Positions 45,857 to 56,981 of a DNA stretch of 64,000 nt are shown here, one piece after another (within the stretch, counting starts at the first letter, position 1; every line of letters begins with the position of its first letter). The translations under genes were made by a program, and so were the position numbers. Source of the DNA: Diadema setosum (taxonomy: Eukaryota; Echinodermata; Echinoidea; Diadematoida; Diadematidae); assembly GCF_964275005.1 (NCBI RefSeq), contig NC_092704.1, positions 4,415,548 through 4,479,547 of the forward strand. The letters are read 5' to 3'. The notes beneath the pieces were generated by a model. That model saw only the letters and a list, made by a program, of their open reading frames with translations, was not told where the DNA came from and did no database searches.

Positions 45857-46593
45857 CCCTAAAGGGGCCGGGCTTTTTTGGCTATGCTCAGACCCTGAGA
45901 TCTCGGCCATCGGTGGTGCGATCGCGATGAAATTTTGCATGCGTGAGACCCGCGTCATAATCTACAAGATTGTGTCATAAGATTTTTTGAAACAATCAAT
46001 TTCTAATTTTAATTAATTAATTATGCAAATTAAGCTCAAGGTGATATTTTAGCTTAATTAAAAGCATTGAGAGTCTAATTTTTTATCTGTAAATCTGTTT
46101 TAGCATATTCAACAATTGTACATCACAAAAACTTCCAAAACTCATTTCAATTCTTATGTATTTTATTGTTTTCAGAATTTCTTATGTATTTCTTTGTTTT
46201 TCAACTTTTGTTTTTTCTTTGTTTTTTCATTGGAAATTGTCACTGACCACTTTTCTACCATAATTAGCACAAAATTAATCAATGAAAGTGATTAATTGTA
46301 AAAATAATCAGGTTTTTATGCCTTTCATGACAGAGCACTGTTTTCCATAGGAAATGTACACAAAATCACAAAATTGTGCCCGTTTTGGAGCGACATTCTG
46401 TTACAAAAATGGGCGTGGCTTCGCAAAAGTATGCGCGGACGTTGCAAATTTGGTCTCAAAAGTTGCGCGAGACTTGAACGAAGAAAGTCAAGAAGCCTCG
46501 CGATGAGGCCTTCTCGCGTTACAGAATTATAGCGCGAAACGTCGAGGGGGGGGGGGGGGGGCGGATTCCGCCCCCCCCCCGGCCCTTTTAGGG
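45857..46593. mobile_element. MITE, piggyBac-type family P1 copy 3, inverted
   Basis: TTAA, then CCCTAAAGGGGCCGGGC at the left; GGCCCTTTTAGGG, then TTAA at the right. The whole is the reverse of 41823-42584. It shares its right-hand TTAA with the mini-element that follows. Confidence 0.88.
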
Positions 46594-46686
46594 TTAACCC
46601 GTTGAGGACGGTTTGATTTTGCTACAACACGCATTTCCCATAGACACTTGCCCGAGTATACTCAGGACTCGTCCTCAACAAGTTAA
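46594..46686. mobile_element. Mini-element P2 copy 4, sharing TTAA with the P1 MITE
   Basis: TTAACCCGTTGAGGACGG to CGTCCTCAACAAGTTAA. The left TTAA (46594-46597) is also the right TTAA of the preceding P1 copy. Lies about 60 bases past the donor of the 46748-47119 exon. Confidence 0.8.
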
Positions 46687-46747
46687 ATACTGTCCATCAC
46701 TACGTGTATATAAACTGAAATGCAAATAAAGAGATAAAAAAAATTAC

Positions 46748-47119
46748 CATTTGATGGCTTGGACATCATTAATTTCAACTGCTCTTTCCGATGGACACAG
46801 TGCATATGTCGCTTCAGCTTGCTCTTTCCCACAAACTTCTTCCCGCAAAACTGACATGCATACTGGGTGTAGTAGGAATACTGAGAACCGTGCAGGGCCA
46901 TGTGGACTTTGAGGGAGGATTTCTGGGTGAAGGATTTTGTACAAAGCTCGCAATGATATGGCCTGCTCTTCAAGTGACTGTCCTCGTGCATGAGTAGTTT
47001 GTGCCGATTGGAAAAGACTCTGAAACAGATGCTGCACATGTGGAATGACTTGTTCTGTGGTTTCTCTCCTTTGACCCTTGTCTGGCTGGATGTGGCAGAG
47101 GTGTGAGCAGGACCATTTT
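46748..47119 (-). CDS. Gene B exon: three C2H2 zinc fingers
   Basis: 372 bases, phase 1-1, acceptor GCATCATCTCCAG, donor TCAAATG|GTAATT. A 35-residue Ser/Thr/Lys lead is followed by CSICFRVF..HEDSH, an LKSRPYHC linker, CELCTKSF..HMALH, the linker HGSQYSYYTQY and CQFCGKKF..HMHCVH. The HG-x-x-Y-x-YY linker is the same as in gene A exon 3 and in the 49064 exon. All finger cysteines and histidines are present. The acceptor was chosen because it gives the shared phase; CCGTAAAG further upstream is a weaker choice. Confidence 0.85.
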
Positions 47120-47279
47120 CTGGAGATGATGCAACTTTACGGAGACCCAAGTGTAATCTATGTTCTGTGTAATGATCGGAAACAAGAAGACAGTTGGTGT
47201 GTTGATTGACATTAAAGCATCACAATATAAGATGGCTTTCAGTGTTTGTAACAAGCTTGGCTGAGTTTCTTTAAACTCC

Positions 47280-47760
47280 CCTCTACTCATTCCAAGTGAT
47301 GTGCAACAAACAGCCTTTCACCTTGAACTGTGACCTTTGATCTCATGAAATATGGATCATCTTTTCAGTGAAATAAGAACATGCTACCACAGCTATTAGA
47401 ACACATCAGTGACAGTTTGAGGAAAATTGATTCCAAAGTTATGAATTTTCAAATCTTCGGTGCCATCATTGCTGGATGAGAAGACTACTTCACTTCGTGA
47501 CATCATTTTGGACAACAATATAAAGAAGATAAAGCAGAATTCCACAAAATTTCATTTTTCATGAAAATTACACACTTCATCCACTTGTTATTGACATAAT
47601 GTTAAAGGTTATATTATTCCTCCTGCTTTCTGAAAAAGGTAAGTCGAATGCTCTTTAATGATGCTAGAAAAGTAGAAATATGTAGAATTTTATTTTCATT
47701 TTCTTTTATTCTTGTCAATACATGACATCATGAAGTGTACTTGGTAGTCTCCCTTTCCAG
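47280..47760. repeat. Dispersed repeat D1, copies in gene B intron
   Basis: CACATCAGTGACAGTTTGA, GCTGGATGAGAAGACTAC and CACAAAATTTCATTTTTC follow the D1 pattern; a second partial copy continues toward 47900 and overlaps the start of the next exon's downstream intron. Confidence 0.45.
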
Positions 47761-47910
47761 CAATGGCTGCCCTGAAACTGTTAAAAAATCCGACTTTTTG
47801 ATCGATTGTCCAATTTTCCTCAAACTTTCACTGATGTGTTCTACTAATTTTGCTGCTTTCAACTCAACCCACATTTATATTTGGGCTTTGGTTTTCTTTC
47901 ACAGTGCTAC

Positions 47911-48099
47911 CTTTTTCCTGACAGCTGTCACCTGTTTCAGACTCCTCAAGCTTGGCAGATCTTAGACTCCCTGTGGCTAGGTTAGACTGGTGCACACTAC
48001 CGGCAAGATGCATTTTGAGCTCAAATTTAGTCAGGAATGCAAGTCCACAGGTTTCACACAACGGCAAGCGTCTCACCCTGATGGAGCATGGCCTTCCCA
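47911..48099 (-). CDS. Gene B exon: single C2H2 zinc finger
   Basis: 189 bases, phase 1-1, acceptor GCATTTCTCTCACAG, donor GAAAAAG|GTAGCA. It encodes a basic lead (GRPCSIRVRR), one finger (CETCGLAF..HLAGSVH, five residues between the histidines, longer than usual) and a Ser/Glu-rich tail. It is the smallest finger-bearing exon seen here and is frame-neutral. Confidence 0.78.
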
Positions 48100-48514
48100 C
48101 TGTGAGAGAAATGCACCAAAATACATTATACACAATCTTATAAAAGAGAACAAAACTGGAAACATAGATGAAGGTGATTCCAAAGCCTTGCCTAACATAC
48201 TTACAGCCGCTCCTGAAAAAAAAGTTGTGCACAATTTACAAAAACAATTACCACCTGTGACAAATTTGTTCTGAATTGCTCGCAAACTGCAAAATTCAAA
48301 CCAATAAGGCTTTTTTCCAAATTCTGGGAACATTTTCTGCCAAGTACTCATAAAAACTTGTCCTGCAAAACTTTGCATCAAGTTCAGGAAGTGTACCAGA
48401 TTTGCTAAATCATATGAAAATCTGGTGAAGTTCCACTTCAAAGGCTTTTTTCCTGATTTGGTGATCATGCTGCACTGTGACCATTGCAACGCACTTCCGC
48501 CATTCTTTGAGAAA

Positions 48515-48688
48515 CAGTGCACTCCCCTTAATATAATGAACATGGTTATAACAAAATTCCAGTTACGACATAAAAATTTAGGCCAAAATATTATAGGCGC
48601 TTTGCTTTTTATTATTGGTTCGCTTACAACAAAAATTTAGAAAGAAAACTGCTGGTCTTGAGGACTTCGTTAACAGGAGTCCACTGTA
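48515..48688. mobile_element. MITE family G1 copy 5, inverted
   Basis: CAGTGCACTCCCC at the left, GGAGTCCACTGTA at the right, with GGTTATAACAAAATTCCAG inside. In the gene B intron. Confidence 0.65.
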
Positions 48689-49063
48689 TGTCCTGAACAA
48701 CTTTTTGATCACGATCAACATGCATGCCAAATTATATTTGATTCTCTATATACTGGAAAAGGAGCTCCATCTTCGTAGCTTTTTCTTGATTTACTATTAC
48801 CATGGCAATGCACAGTCCAGTGATCTTGAAAAATGTGTCTTGCACATCTTTACATCAATTTTATACTATTTCATAATACTAAGAATTGCACAAATATTCA
48901 AAATTGTGTTACAAATATGATTTTCCTTCTTGATGAATCTTATACATTTTTACAATCTTGACAAGGATGATTTTTATAGAGCTCAAGCCCTCAATGACTG
49001 TCATCATTTCAATAAGGTATCAACTGAGTTGTCAGTCATCATGTAAAACATGCCTAATCATAC

Positions 49064-49495
49064 CTTGCACTGCTTCCATAGCTAGCCGCCTCCGCTGTGA
49101 ATGACATACTTGCATGTGACGCTTAAGCTTGTCCTTTGACCCACAGAGCTTGAAGCAAATGGCGCAGATGCGGTCACTATAGCAGGCATACTCCGGCCCA
49201 TGCTTGCTCATGTGTATGCGAAGCGAAGATTTCTGGGTGAAACTTATGGAGCACAATGGACACTTGAAGGGCTTCTCTCCTGTGTGGGTTCGCATGTGCC
49301 TCTCTAGATCATAGAGCCCAGCAAAGAGTTTGCCGCAGAGCTGACACGAGTATGTCGGCTTCCCTGAGTGAATCCGCATGTGCACGTGGAGATTGGGGGT
49401 TAACTCCCCGCACTCCTCACACTTCTTCAACTGCCGCCTCCGACCCATCCGTAGCTTTGACTTGACTTCATGTGGGGAGAGGTATGTATGGGGGG
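49064..49495 (-). CDS. Gene B exon: four C2H2 zinc fingers
   Basis: 432 bases, phase 1-1, acceptor CCTTGAATCACCAG, donor GTGCAAG|GTATGA. A basic lead (GRRRQLKK) precedes a short first finger (CEECGELTPNLHVHMRIH, nine residues between C and H), CQLCGKLF..HMRTH, a classical TGEKPFKC linker, CPLCSISF..HMSKH, the linker HGPEYACYSDR and CAICFKLC..HMQVCH. This is the most complete form of the module shared by genes A and B. Confidence 0.9.
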
Positions 49496-49865
49496 CTGGT
49501 GATTCAAGGACAGGAAATATGATGAAGATCATGCAGACCTCCCAACCTCCCAATGAGATTTTGCTATCATGGGAGTGCAGTGTATTTCTGTGATGTTAAC
49601 ACATTTTGATATGACTGTGAGGTTCTCGGGTAATCATTTTGGATGCAAGATTACAAACAATCAAGCATCATGTTTGGCACTTACTTGTGCATTATCCCAC
49701 TGCTCAGCAATTATAATTATTGCCATATATCCATACATGCATGTACATGCATCGATGCAAGTACTTAGGCAACTTTTAACAGTATATCTTTTATTTTGTG
49801 ATACCATTTTGGTGAGGACATGAAGAACAAAGTATCAAAATTACAACGAAGAAACATTTTAAAAA

Positions 49866-51180
49866 CTAGAAATGTCTAAATATAAACTGGTATGTTTTTG
49901 GCATACTGTAAAGGCGAATATTTACGCGCAACTAATTTTTCGCGCTCGGCGGGGTCAGAAGAGTTTTGCATGTTTTTCCGCGAAATCCCATGTTTTCCCG
50001 CGAAATCCCATGTTTTCCATGGAATTCTGCGAAATAAAGACATCTACTAGTGGATCTTATAACTTTTGTATGGCAAGCAAAAGTATTTGTGTGCTTTTAT
50101 TTTCCACTTTTACTCTGCAGTAATGCATGGTTCTCCAGCAGGTCTGAAGTATGTCTTGACATGTGAGATGACAGTTTCACATGACTGGACAAAATTTAGA
50201 AATTACCGTCGGTCGTATGCCAAAAGGCCCTTAACACTGTACAAATCCTATGTGTTAAGGCCCTTTTGGCATAAGGCCGACGTTACATGCTCGTCACAAA
50301 TGTGCTCAGTGTCGTACTTTCCTTGAACCGGGTTTCATTTGGATGGATGGCTTAAGTGTTTAAGAGAGCAGGTCAAAATACGGGGAAAATTGTGACATTT
50401 GAAAATTGTTTCTTGCCGTTTGACCCCACAGCCAAAATCTTTCCCAACAGGATCATTGCGCAGTAATGCATGCATACCTAGTTTTATTATGTGTAGTTAC
50501 AATGTACCTACGTATTGAGTAATCAGGCATGGATGACTGGTTTCACTTCAGCATTTAGTAGAATTTTAGCATTTCAACTTGATCTGTAACCCTGTACCTT
50601 AGACATTGAAGTCCTAATTACTGAGATGTATGGAGGAAAAAAGTGAATTTTTTAGATAATTCATATGACCTCTGATCTATGACCCCATGATCCCAACTTT
50701 CCCTAGATATTGGTAATTTTTATTTGATGGTACAGACACTACATTTCAAGTAAAGAAACTGTGTGTTATTGCATGGATATTGGTGAAATAGTGAAATTTC
50801 AAGAATTTGACTTTGACCCTAGACCGTGAACATATGCAACCAAAAGCTGACAGGCACAACTCCGTCCGTTCATATACACATGCCAAGTTTCATACAGATA
50901 TCTTTACCCGTTTCCGAAATGTGGTGAAAAAAGGTAAAATTTTACTTTTTCTTGACCTTGGACCTCATGGCCCAAACCTTCAGAGAATCTCTATCTGGTA
51001 ATGTATGCACTACAAAGTTTAAGGAAAAAACAACAACAACATGAGGCATTGCATAGATGGGTGAATTTCAAGAATTTGATTTTGACCTTTGACCTTCGAT
51101 GCAACCAAAAGTTGACAGGCAAAACTTCATCCACTTAAATGCATAATATGCCAAGTTTCATATGGCACCTCATGGAAACG
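49866..51180. repeat. DR1-type repeat in gene B intron, carrying an 80-bp hairpin
   Basis: ACTAGAAATGTC at about 49866, GCATGGTTCTCCAGCAGG, GACAGTTTCACATGACTGG and several TTGACCTTTGACC-like stretches (an exact TGACCTTTGACC near 51086) match the right-edge repeat. It is interrupted by the hairpin at 50207-50282. Confidence 0.55.
50207..50282. mobile_element. 76-bp hairpin element with 4-bp target duplication
   Basis: Left arm CGTCGGTCGTATGCCAAAAG.. (50207-50236) pairs with 50253-50282 with one or two mismatches; the loop is 16 bases. TTAC flanks both sides. Nothing else in the window matches it. Confidence 0.7.
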
Positions 51181-51674
51181 GTTTTCCCAAAGTAAAGATG
51201 CCACCAAAGTTGGATACTCCCCATCTTTTAGTGGGAGACCTGCTTGGAAGCCACTTTCACAAAATTTCCCACTCTCACTCAAGCCCTACCTGCTTGTTTC
51301 CCCCTAAAGCTGTATGTTTTTCCTTTGAGGTTTAGAATCAAGCTTCTTCCCACCCAACTTTTGTGTGCTCAAAAATGGGGCTAAGATAGCACCAGATAGC
51401 ATACAATGTACAGTATAACCATAAGAGCTACAATGTACCAGGGCCCTTAAATCTGGCCCTCGATCCTGCGCCAAAAGGGATAACTAGTCGTGCTACTTTG
51501 CGTTCACGATATATGGTACATGGCAACACACATACAACTGTGCGGGTGGTTGCATGATCAAAGTTTCCATTTTACCAGGGGGTCAGGCCAAATACTATAA
51601 AACACACGCAAAATTCGTTTATGCATGGGGTTGGAATATTTCATTATGTTAAGTGCGTAGAACTAAAATCTCAC

Positions 51675-51773
51675 CTTTAACCTGGTTGGGGGCGCGCTTT
51701 GGTTTATAAACATTTGTCACATTCAACCGGTCTGTGTCTGTGTTTGAAGTTGCTTTCCGGCCAGCATCGAGTC
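51675..51773 (-). CDS. Gene B exon: 99-nt linker
   Basis: Phase 1-1, acceptor GCTTAAAATCAACAG, donor GTTAAAG|GTGAGA. It encodes 33 residues, polar then basic (AGRKATSN.., VYKPKRAPNQVK), with no finger. It is supported by good splice signals, an open frame and the same phase as its neighbours; too short to be certain without transcripts. Confidence 0.65.
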
Positions 51774-52002
51774 CTGTTGATTTTAAGCCAAGAAACATGT
51801 GAACAGTTGAAAGCATCTCAACAAATAGAATAGACGTTTTAATACTAAAATAGAAGACTTTATAGATCCCTACCGATTCCCTCCTCTTTCACATTTCTTG
51901 TTATTTATGAAAGTATATACACCCTTTTACACTATACAGTGTACCTCATGCATACAACATGTACTCTATGCCACTGTGGTTATAATAAATGCATCCATTT
52001 AA

Positions 52003-52774
52003 CCCTATTCTAACTGGGGAGGGGGGTCAAATTGACCCCCCCCCCTCGACGTTTCGCGCCACGATTCCACAACGCGCAAAGATTTTGCCGCGTCGTTTCA
52101 TGACTTTTTTCATTTGAGTCTCCCGCATATTTTGAGACCAAATTTGCGACGTCCGGGTACACCGTTCTGAAGTTATGCAATGTTTTGCAAATGCATGTCA
52201 ACCCGAAAACCGCTCAAATTCATGATTTCGTGTGCAAATCCAATGCAAACTGTGGCTTTTTGTTTAATTGATATAAATTAGATTATTTCAACTTTTAAGC
52301 ATTGAAATACATCAATTCTAATGTAGATAAGCTTGAAAAAGTGCCTCCAACAAATTTTGGCAAAAAAACAATAGAAAACAAAAGATCGAAAAAACAATAA
52401 AATACATAAGAAATTAACAAAACAATAAAAAAAAAGAAAATGATTTTGATTGCGCTATTTTTTTACAAGAAAATTGTTTGATGTGTCTTGAGGAACTCTG
52501 ACACAAAAATTTAATAATCCTTCAGTCTTTTTGATGGAGTTATAGGTGAAAATATGATTTTATGCGTTAATTTGCATAATTAATTTATTAAAAAATATGA
52601 AATCAAAATTTTTCTATTGTATGACCATGTAATCTTGTAGTTGACATCCGGCTCTATCTTCAGGCAAAATTTTGCTGCGATCGCACGATCGGCGGCCGAG
52701 ATCTGAAGGGGGGATCAAATTGACCCCCCCCCCCCAGTAAAAACTTGGTCTCAAATAGCCCAGTTAGAATAGGG
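52003..52774. mobile_element. MITE, piggyBac-type family P1, diverged subfamily
   Basis: TTAA, then CCCTATTCTAACTGGG at the left and its perfect 16-bp complement before TTAA at the right. The interior keeps the P1 order (TCGACGTTTCGCGC, TTTTGAGACCAAATTTGCGA, TTAATTTGCATAATTAATT, GGCCGAGATCT) but with much divergence. Both subterminal regions contain GGGGGTCAAATTGACCCCC-type palindromes. Confidence 0.88.
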
Positions 52775-52804
52775 TTAATGTCCTAGTGCTACTGTAGTTT
52801 ACAT

Positions 52805-53206
52805 TGTACATGCAACGAACGTGGTTATAACGAAATTCCAGTTACAACGAAGTAAACATTCAGGACGCAACATTAACCACTCTATGTATTTGTATTACTG
52901 TATACGCCATATATTTTGCGAGTCTAAACTTTTGTGAATCGGTAATTCCCGACGATTCTGTGAGTGGTTAAATTCGTGATTGTGGAGTCCTGTCACCGAA
53001 CAGTGAAATGTACAGGCGTACGTCACACCCACAACGGGATCAGAGTCAATATTTTCGTGTGTCTTTAATTTCACGAATAGCACCTTACTCGCGAAAATAA
53101 AAACCTCCCGAAATATTTGATGTATACAGTATCTATTTATTCAGTTACGACATAATTCAATAGAACGAAAACAAAAACTGCCAATCCCGAGGAGTGTCCA
53201 CTGTAT
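52805..53206. mobile_element. MITE family G1 copy 6, split by another MITE
   Basis: GTTATAACGAAATTCCAG, AACGAAGTAAACATTCAGG and CACTCTATGTATTTG on the left, GAGGAGTGTCCACTGTA on the right. The middle is the TA-flanked element at 52896-53131. Confidence 0.65.
52896..53131. mobile_element. MITE with TACTGTATACGCC ends, nested in G1
   Basis: TACTGTATACGCCATATATT on the left, AAATATTTGATGTATACAGTA-type end on the right, TA target. Interior without coding capacity. Confidence 0.65.
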
Positions 53207-53629
53207 TGTACATGTATATCAGATTGCCTGTAAGCGCACTGTCATTGCTTTGACAAGGCTCGACACTCCTCTTCAAAATTATGGTGGCCCGAAAACGAAA
53301 TGTGTTGGGCCAAAAGCAAGGGAAATAAATCAATCAACTTTAAATCTTTATTTTGCATAATCAGGCCACAAAATGATACTTTATTCTTTTTTTTTTGGGG
53401 GGGGGGGGAATTTGGTGACTCAACATAGATTTTTAGTAGTGCAGAGCCACTGCTACTATTGGGCCCTGTATGCGTAACAACGAAACCCCATGAACAGGGT
53501 ATCCACTCAATGTCTGCCCCAACAAAATGTTTATTTTGCTTTTTGTGATGTCATCAACAGTAAAATCAGCTGAAATGAGTGTACCCATGCATTATCATGT
53601 TATTCACATCACTTGGCTATAATGCATTA

Positions 53630-54005
53630 AATCACACTAAACAAAACAGATCTCATAGATTACCAAGTGAACAAATGGTGATGAGAGCAATGTGTGGAGT
53701 GAAGCTACATGTAATGGACAAAAAGAAGACTGAGGATATGATAGAGATGTTCCAGTTGAAGGAATCAACTGGACATCTGTAAAAAGTGAGAATGAAGTAC
53801 GGTTCATATGGGCATTGAATGAGGAAGTGTGATAATCATGTTTAAGATGTTTGATATTTCATGCTAGCGTCTATAAAATTAAATTAGTTAAGGTGACAAA
53901 AGCGAGGACAACCAAAGAAGATATGGCAGAGACACATGGAGGAGGAACATGGCTTGACAAAGGACGACGCCAGAAATTGGGCAGAGATGGTAGTCACGTG
54001 TGGTA
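53630..54005 (+). pseudogene. LINE remnant, C-terminal part of a reverse-transcriptase ORF
   Basis: 53640-53782 reads LPSEQMVMRAMCGVKL, KKKTEDMIEMF and LKESTGHL, which match the C-terminal tail of many LINE ORF2 proteins (R-W-M-C-G-V-x-L, K-x-E-D-x-x-E-x-x-G-L-x-E). After a gap, 53890-54005 reads, with frame breaks, like GRPKKTW-type, HMEEE and LTKDDA..WAEM, the next blocks of the same tail. No reverse-transcriptase core remains. Clade not resolved. It lies in a gene B intron in the opposite sense. Confidence 0.6.
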
Positions 54006-54234
54006 AAGTGGTTACTGTTAGAGTGAGGTAAATAAGGCTGTTTTAGGGGACAAGCCGACATCAAAACTGGATGATGAGGTGAAGACCTATGCATATTAGT
54101 ATTAAAGAAATCAGCATGACCACAGGACAAGAATTGGATGTTAGGGGACTTTAGAGTAAAGACATTAGAATTAGTGTGTTGCTCATTATGAGTCTCTCTC
54201 TGAGAGAATGTATTCAAAGCATTGTTGGTCATAC

Positions 54235-54297
54235 CTCCAACTTGGATGGCTATAGAATTTTGTGGACCTGCATCATTTGGGTCATTATCCTTATATT
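54235..54297 (-). CDS. Gene B micro-exon, 63 nt linker
   Basis: Phase 1-1, a strong acceptor (pyrimidine-rich TTGTTTTCTTCTTTAACCCAG-like tract), donor GTTGGAG|GTATGA. It encodes 21 residues, Asp/Asn-rich (KDNDPNDAGPQN) and no finger. The evidence is the quality of the splice signals and the phase match. Confidence 0.62.
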
Positions 54298-55448
54298 CTG
54301 GGTTAAAGAAGAAAACAAGGAAGGAATAAATGAATCACATTAAAACCTGTGCCTACAGCCTGCATTCACAACATAAAGGAATTGTAAAAGTTTTGTCCAG
54401 ATCTTCAAATTTCTACACTACCAGGTATTTTCCAAAGAACAGTGTAGTTAATCATATCCTGAATGTCACAACATTTTATACACAAAGAAGAAGTTGCACA
54501 TGTGGCGAAAACTAAAACATTTGATAAACAAATATACATTGTAGTGTGATTTAATATCAAATGCCTACTACACATTGTATGCCATTCAAATTTTGTCCAT
54601 CATTATAAACATTAGGCATTCATCCCTAAAAGACAAGGGCCATTTACATTTATGACTTTTTTCGCAAAGCATTTCAATGCTTTTATCAAATTAGTTCTAT
54701 CAAGAGCACACTTTCAATTGTCGAAGTGGCTCTGCTATTAAAGAGTTTGAAGATTTCTTGCCCTTCATGTGTGGCGTGAAGAAAAAAAAAATTGGAAATA
54801 TTGAACCCGAGAGAGAAACACTGGTGGGGGTTGGCGCACTTGCATTTTTCTTGCTGATATGGCCTGAAGAGACCACAAGTAAATATTCAACCAAATATAC
54901 ACATGGAATGAGTGTTTGCAGCAATACTGGTGCACATTAGTAAAAATTTGTAGAAAATCAGACGATATCCATTAAAGTCCTGAATATTAAAATTTCAGTG
55001 CTGCCATTGCTGGATGAGAAGACTATGTAAAAACAGTTCATGACATCACTGCCAGACAATTATACACAGACAAGATAAAGAGAATTGATCATAAACAGTA
55101 TATTTTCCTTTGACTTGCTACAATGTACAATTACACATGTAAAGGGTAATGTCCCCCCTGCTTTCTGAGAGAGGCAAGTCTAGTTTAACTTCACTACAAA
55201 ATGTGTAAATATGTCGAATCCTGACAAAATTTGTGTATTCCTGCTGTGACACCAAAAGTTGTTGTAGATGAAGATTAGTTTTGTTATCCAGCAACACCGA
55301 CACTAAAAACAGAAATTCATAGCTTTTGGAATGGAATGTCTAATTTTCCTCACACTTTCACTGATGGGTTCTACTAATCTTGCTGCATTTACTCAATTCA
55401 CACATATTTTGGTGACCATGTCCCTATCGTGTGAGAATGCATCTGTGC
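54298..55448. repeat. Gene B intron; D1 repeat copies at 54960-55440
   Basis: GCTGCCATTGCTGGATGAGAAG-type, CCTGCTTTCTGAGAGAGG and CACTTTCACTGATGGG-type words place 54960-55440 in D1. 54298-54960 shows nothing. Confidence 0.45.
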
Positions 55449-55938
55449 TTAAAGGAGAACTCCGGATGATTTTCAGATTTTTACATTTGAATAAGTATAA
55501 ATTAGTTATGCTGAGGACAGAGTTTCAGAATTTATGATGATTGGGATGCAGAATAAAAATATTTTTGAAATTTATAACAAATTGCAATGAATAAGGATGA
55601 TGACATCGCAGGATCACCATACAATTTTAAGAATGCATGAGTTGGGGATCAAGGAAGCAGAACAACAGAAGAAGGCATGCATAGAGTATACATACTGTGA
55701 ACTCACAAGCAAGCGGTATTTAAATGGAATTACACTACATTTTTGAAATATGTGAGCCTGCTAAAGTACATTGTAGGTCATCATCCTTGTTCAGTGTAAT
55801 CTGTTTAAGGTTTATCAAAGTATTGCTTCTCTGCTTAAGAACAACAATAAATTCCACAAATCTCTATATGTATGGAGCTGTTGATTTATGTACTACATGA
55901 TGAGAAATTATGAAAATCATCTGGAATGCCCCTTTAAG
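55449..55938. mobile_element. MITE family K3, full copy
   Basis: TTAAAGGAGAACTCCGGATG at the left, CATCTGGAATGCCCCTTTAA at the right; TTAA targets with AGG ends. The right half is matched in reverse at 20832-20990. Confidence 0.65.
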
Positions 55939-56981
55939 GAGGTACATTATCAGAGCCAGATCATGACACTTGCTGCGTTTGGACTGAAAGAGCAGACAGG
56001 ACTTATCATAATCATTTGAATAAACAGCACACGTTGATGTTTAACTCTTTATGCACCACAGTGTAAAACCCCTGTGAGCCACATTATTCTAAGACTGCAG
56101 TGCAGGCTTGCTTTGGAAAAACATTCTGGTTTTCAAATCTATGTAACTTCTTATAGATTTTTGTCACACTCGTTTGTTACAAAGTTGTAGAGAATATGGC
56201 AGGCTTTTCTTTGATGTAAATCTTGTGATAAAATCTGTAATCACTTTCTTTCAAATGGCCAGTTAATTACATTATTGTCCAGGTATGACTTTTGCACACA
56301 AAAGAGTGACAGAAACTTAGAATTCAATCGCAAATCCAACAGAAAATACCCCTTGATATTCAATTACCAAATAGTGTGATACAGTACATACTGTACACAT
56401 GTGTAGGTGCATGTGACAGGAATGAACTGCCAGTGATAAGAATGAACTGCCAGTGATCAATTCATTGCATTTTGGCATTTGGCGACTTATCAATTGGTTT
56501 GGGTTGGTTTGTGCATTTGAGCAAAATATGAGAACTTGGCACATCACTGACCAAGTCAAGCGTGCGAATATGGCACATATTAAAGATTTCAGCACATTGA
56601 AGTATTAACAAACTGGGTTCAAACAATGTCAGTGTTGCAATGCATTGGGGCTTCTTCAAATAAGTGTTGGACAGTTGATCAAATGAAATGGAAGTGTGTT
56701 GCATCACTAAACAGTCATCTTTGGGTTTCTGTACGGTTGACTTTGTGGGTTTGAAGGGGGAAAAGTGAAAAATAAACGTGTCTTCAAAATTTTTCGCTTG
56801 CCAATTTGGTAAGCATTTTTTCTTTTGCTCTGAAACACTTTCCCTACTCTGATTTTTCAGTTGCCGCATGCAATTGGGTCAGATAGCACTAAGAATTTTC
56901 TGAAATACAATCTACCTATTAAATCAGTAGGTCCTATTAAATCAGTAGGTCCTATCGTCAGATTGTTATGACTTTGATTAC
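55939..56981. repeat. Gene B intron; dispersed repeat copy 2 at 56640-56850
   Basis: 56640-56850 pairs with 1565-1764. Just before the next donor lie two direct copies of AAATCAGTAGGTCCTATT (about 56920-56955). Nothing else recognised. Confidence 0.45.

Noticed and set aside
41823-46597. TTAACCCTAA at MITE ends as telomere-like repeat
   Set aside because: Only one unit is present at each end and it is explained by a TTAA target plus CCCTAA terminus; there is no tandem TTAGGG array.
45398-51100. Intronic TGACCTTTGACC words as gene-specific enhancer sites
   Set aside because: They sit in copies of a dispersed repeat, so any regulatory role specific to gene B is unsupported.
56462-56869. 135-residue minus-strand open frame beside the 56982 exon
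   Set aside because: It coincides with a dispersed repeat (partner at 1565-1764) and lies downstream of the exon's donor.
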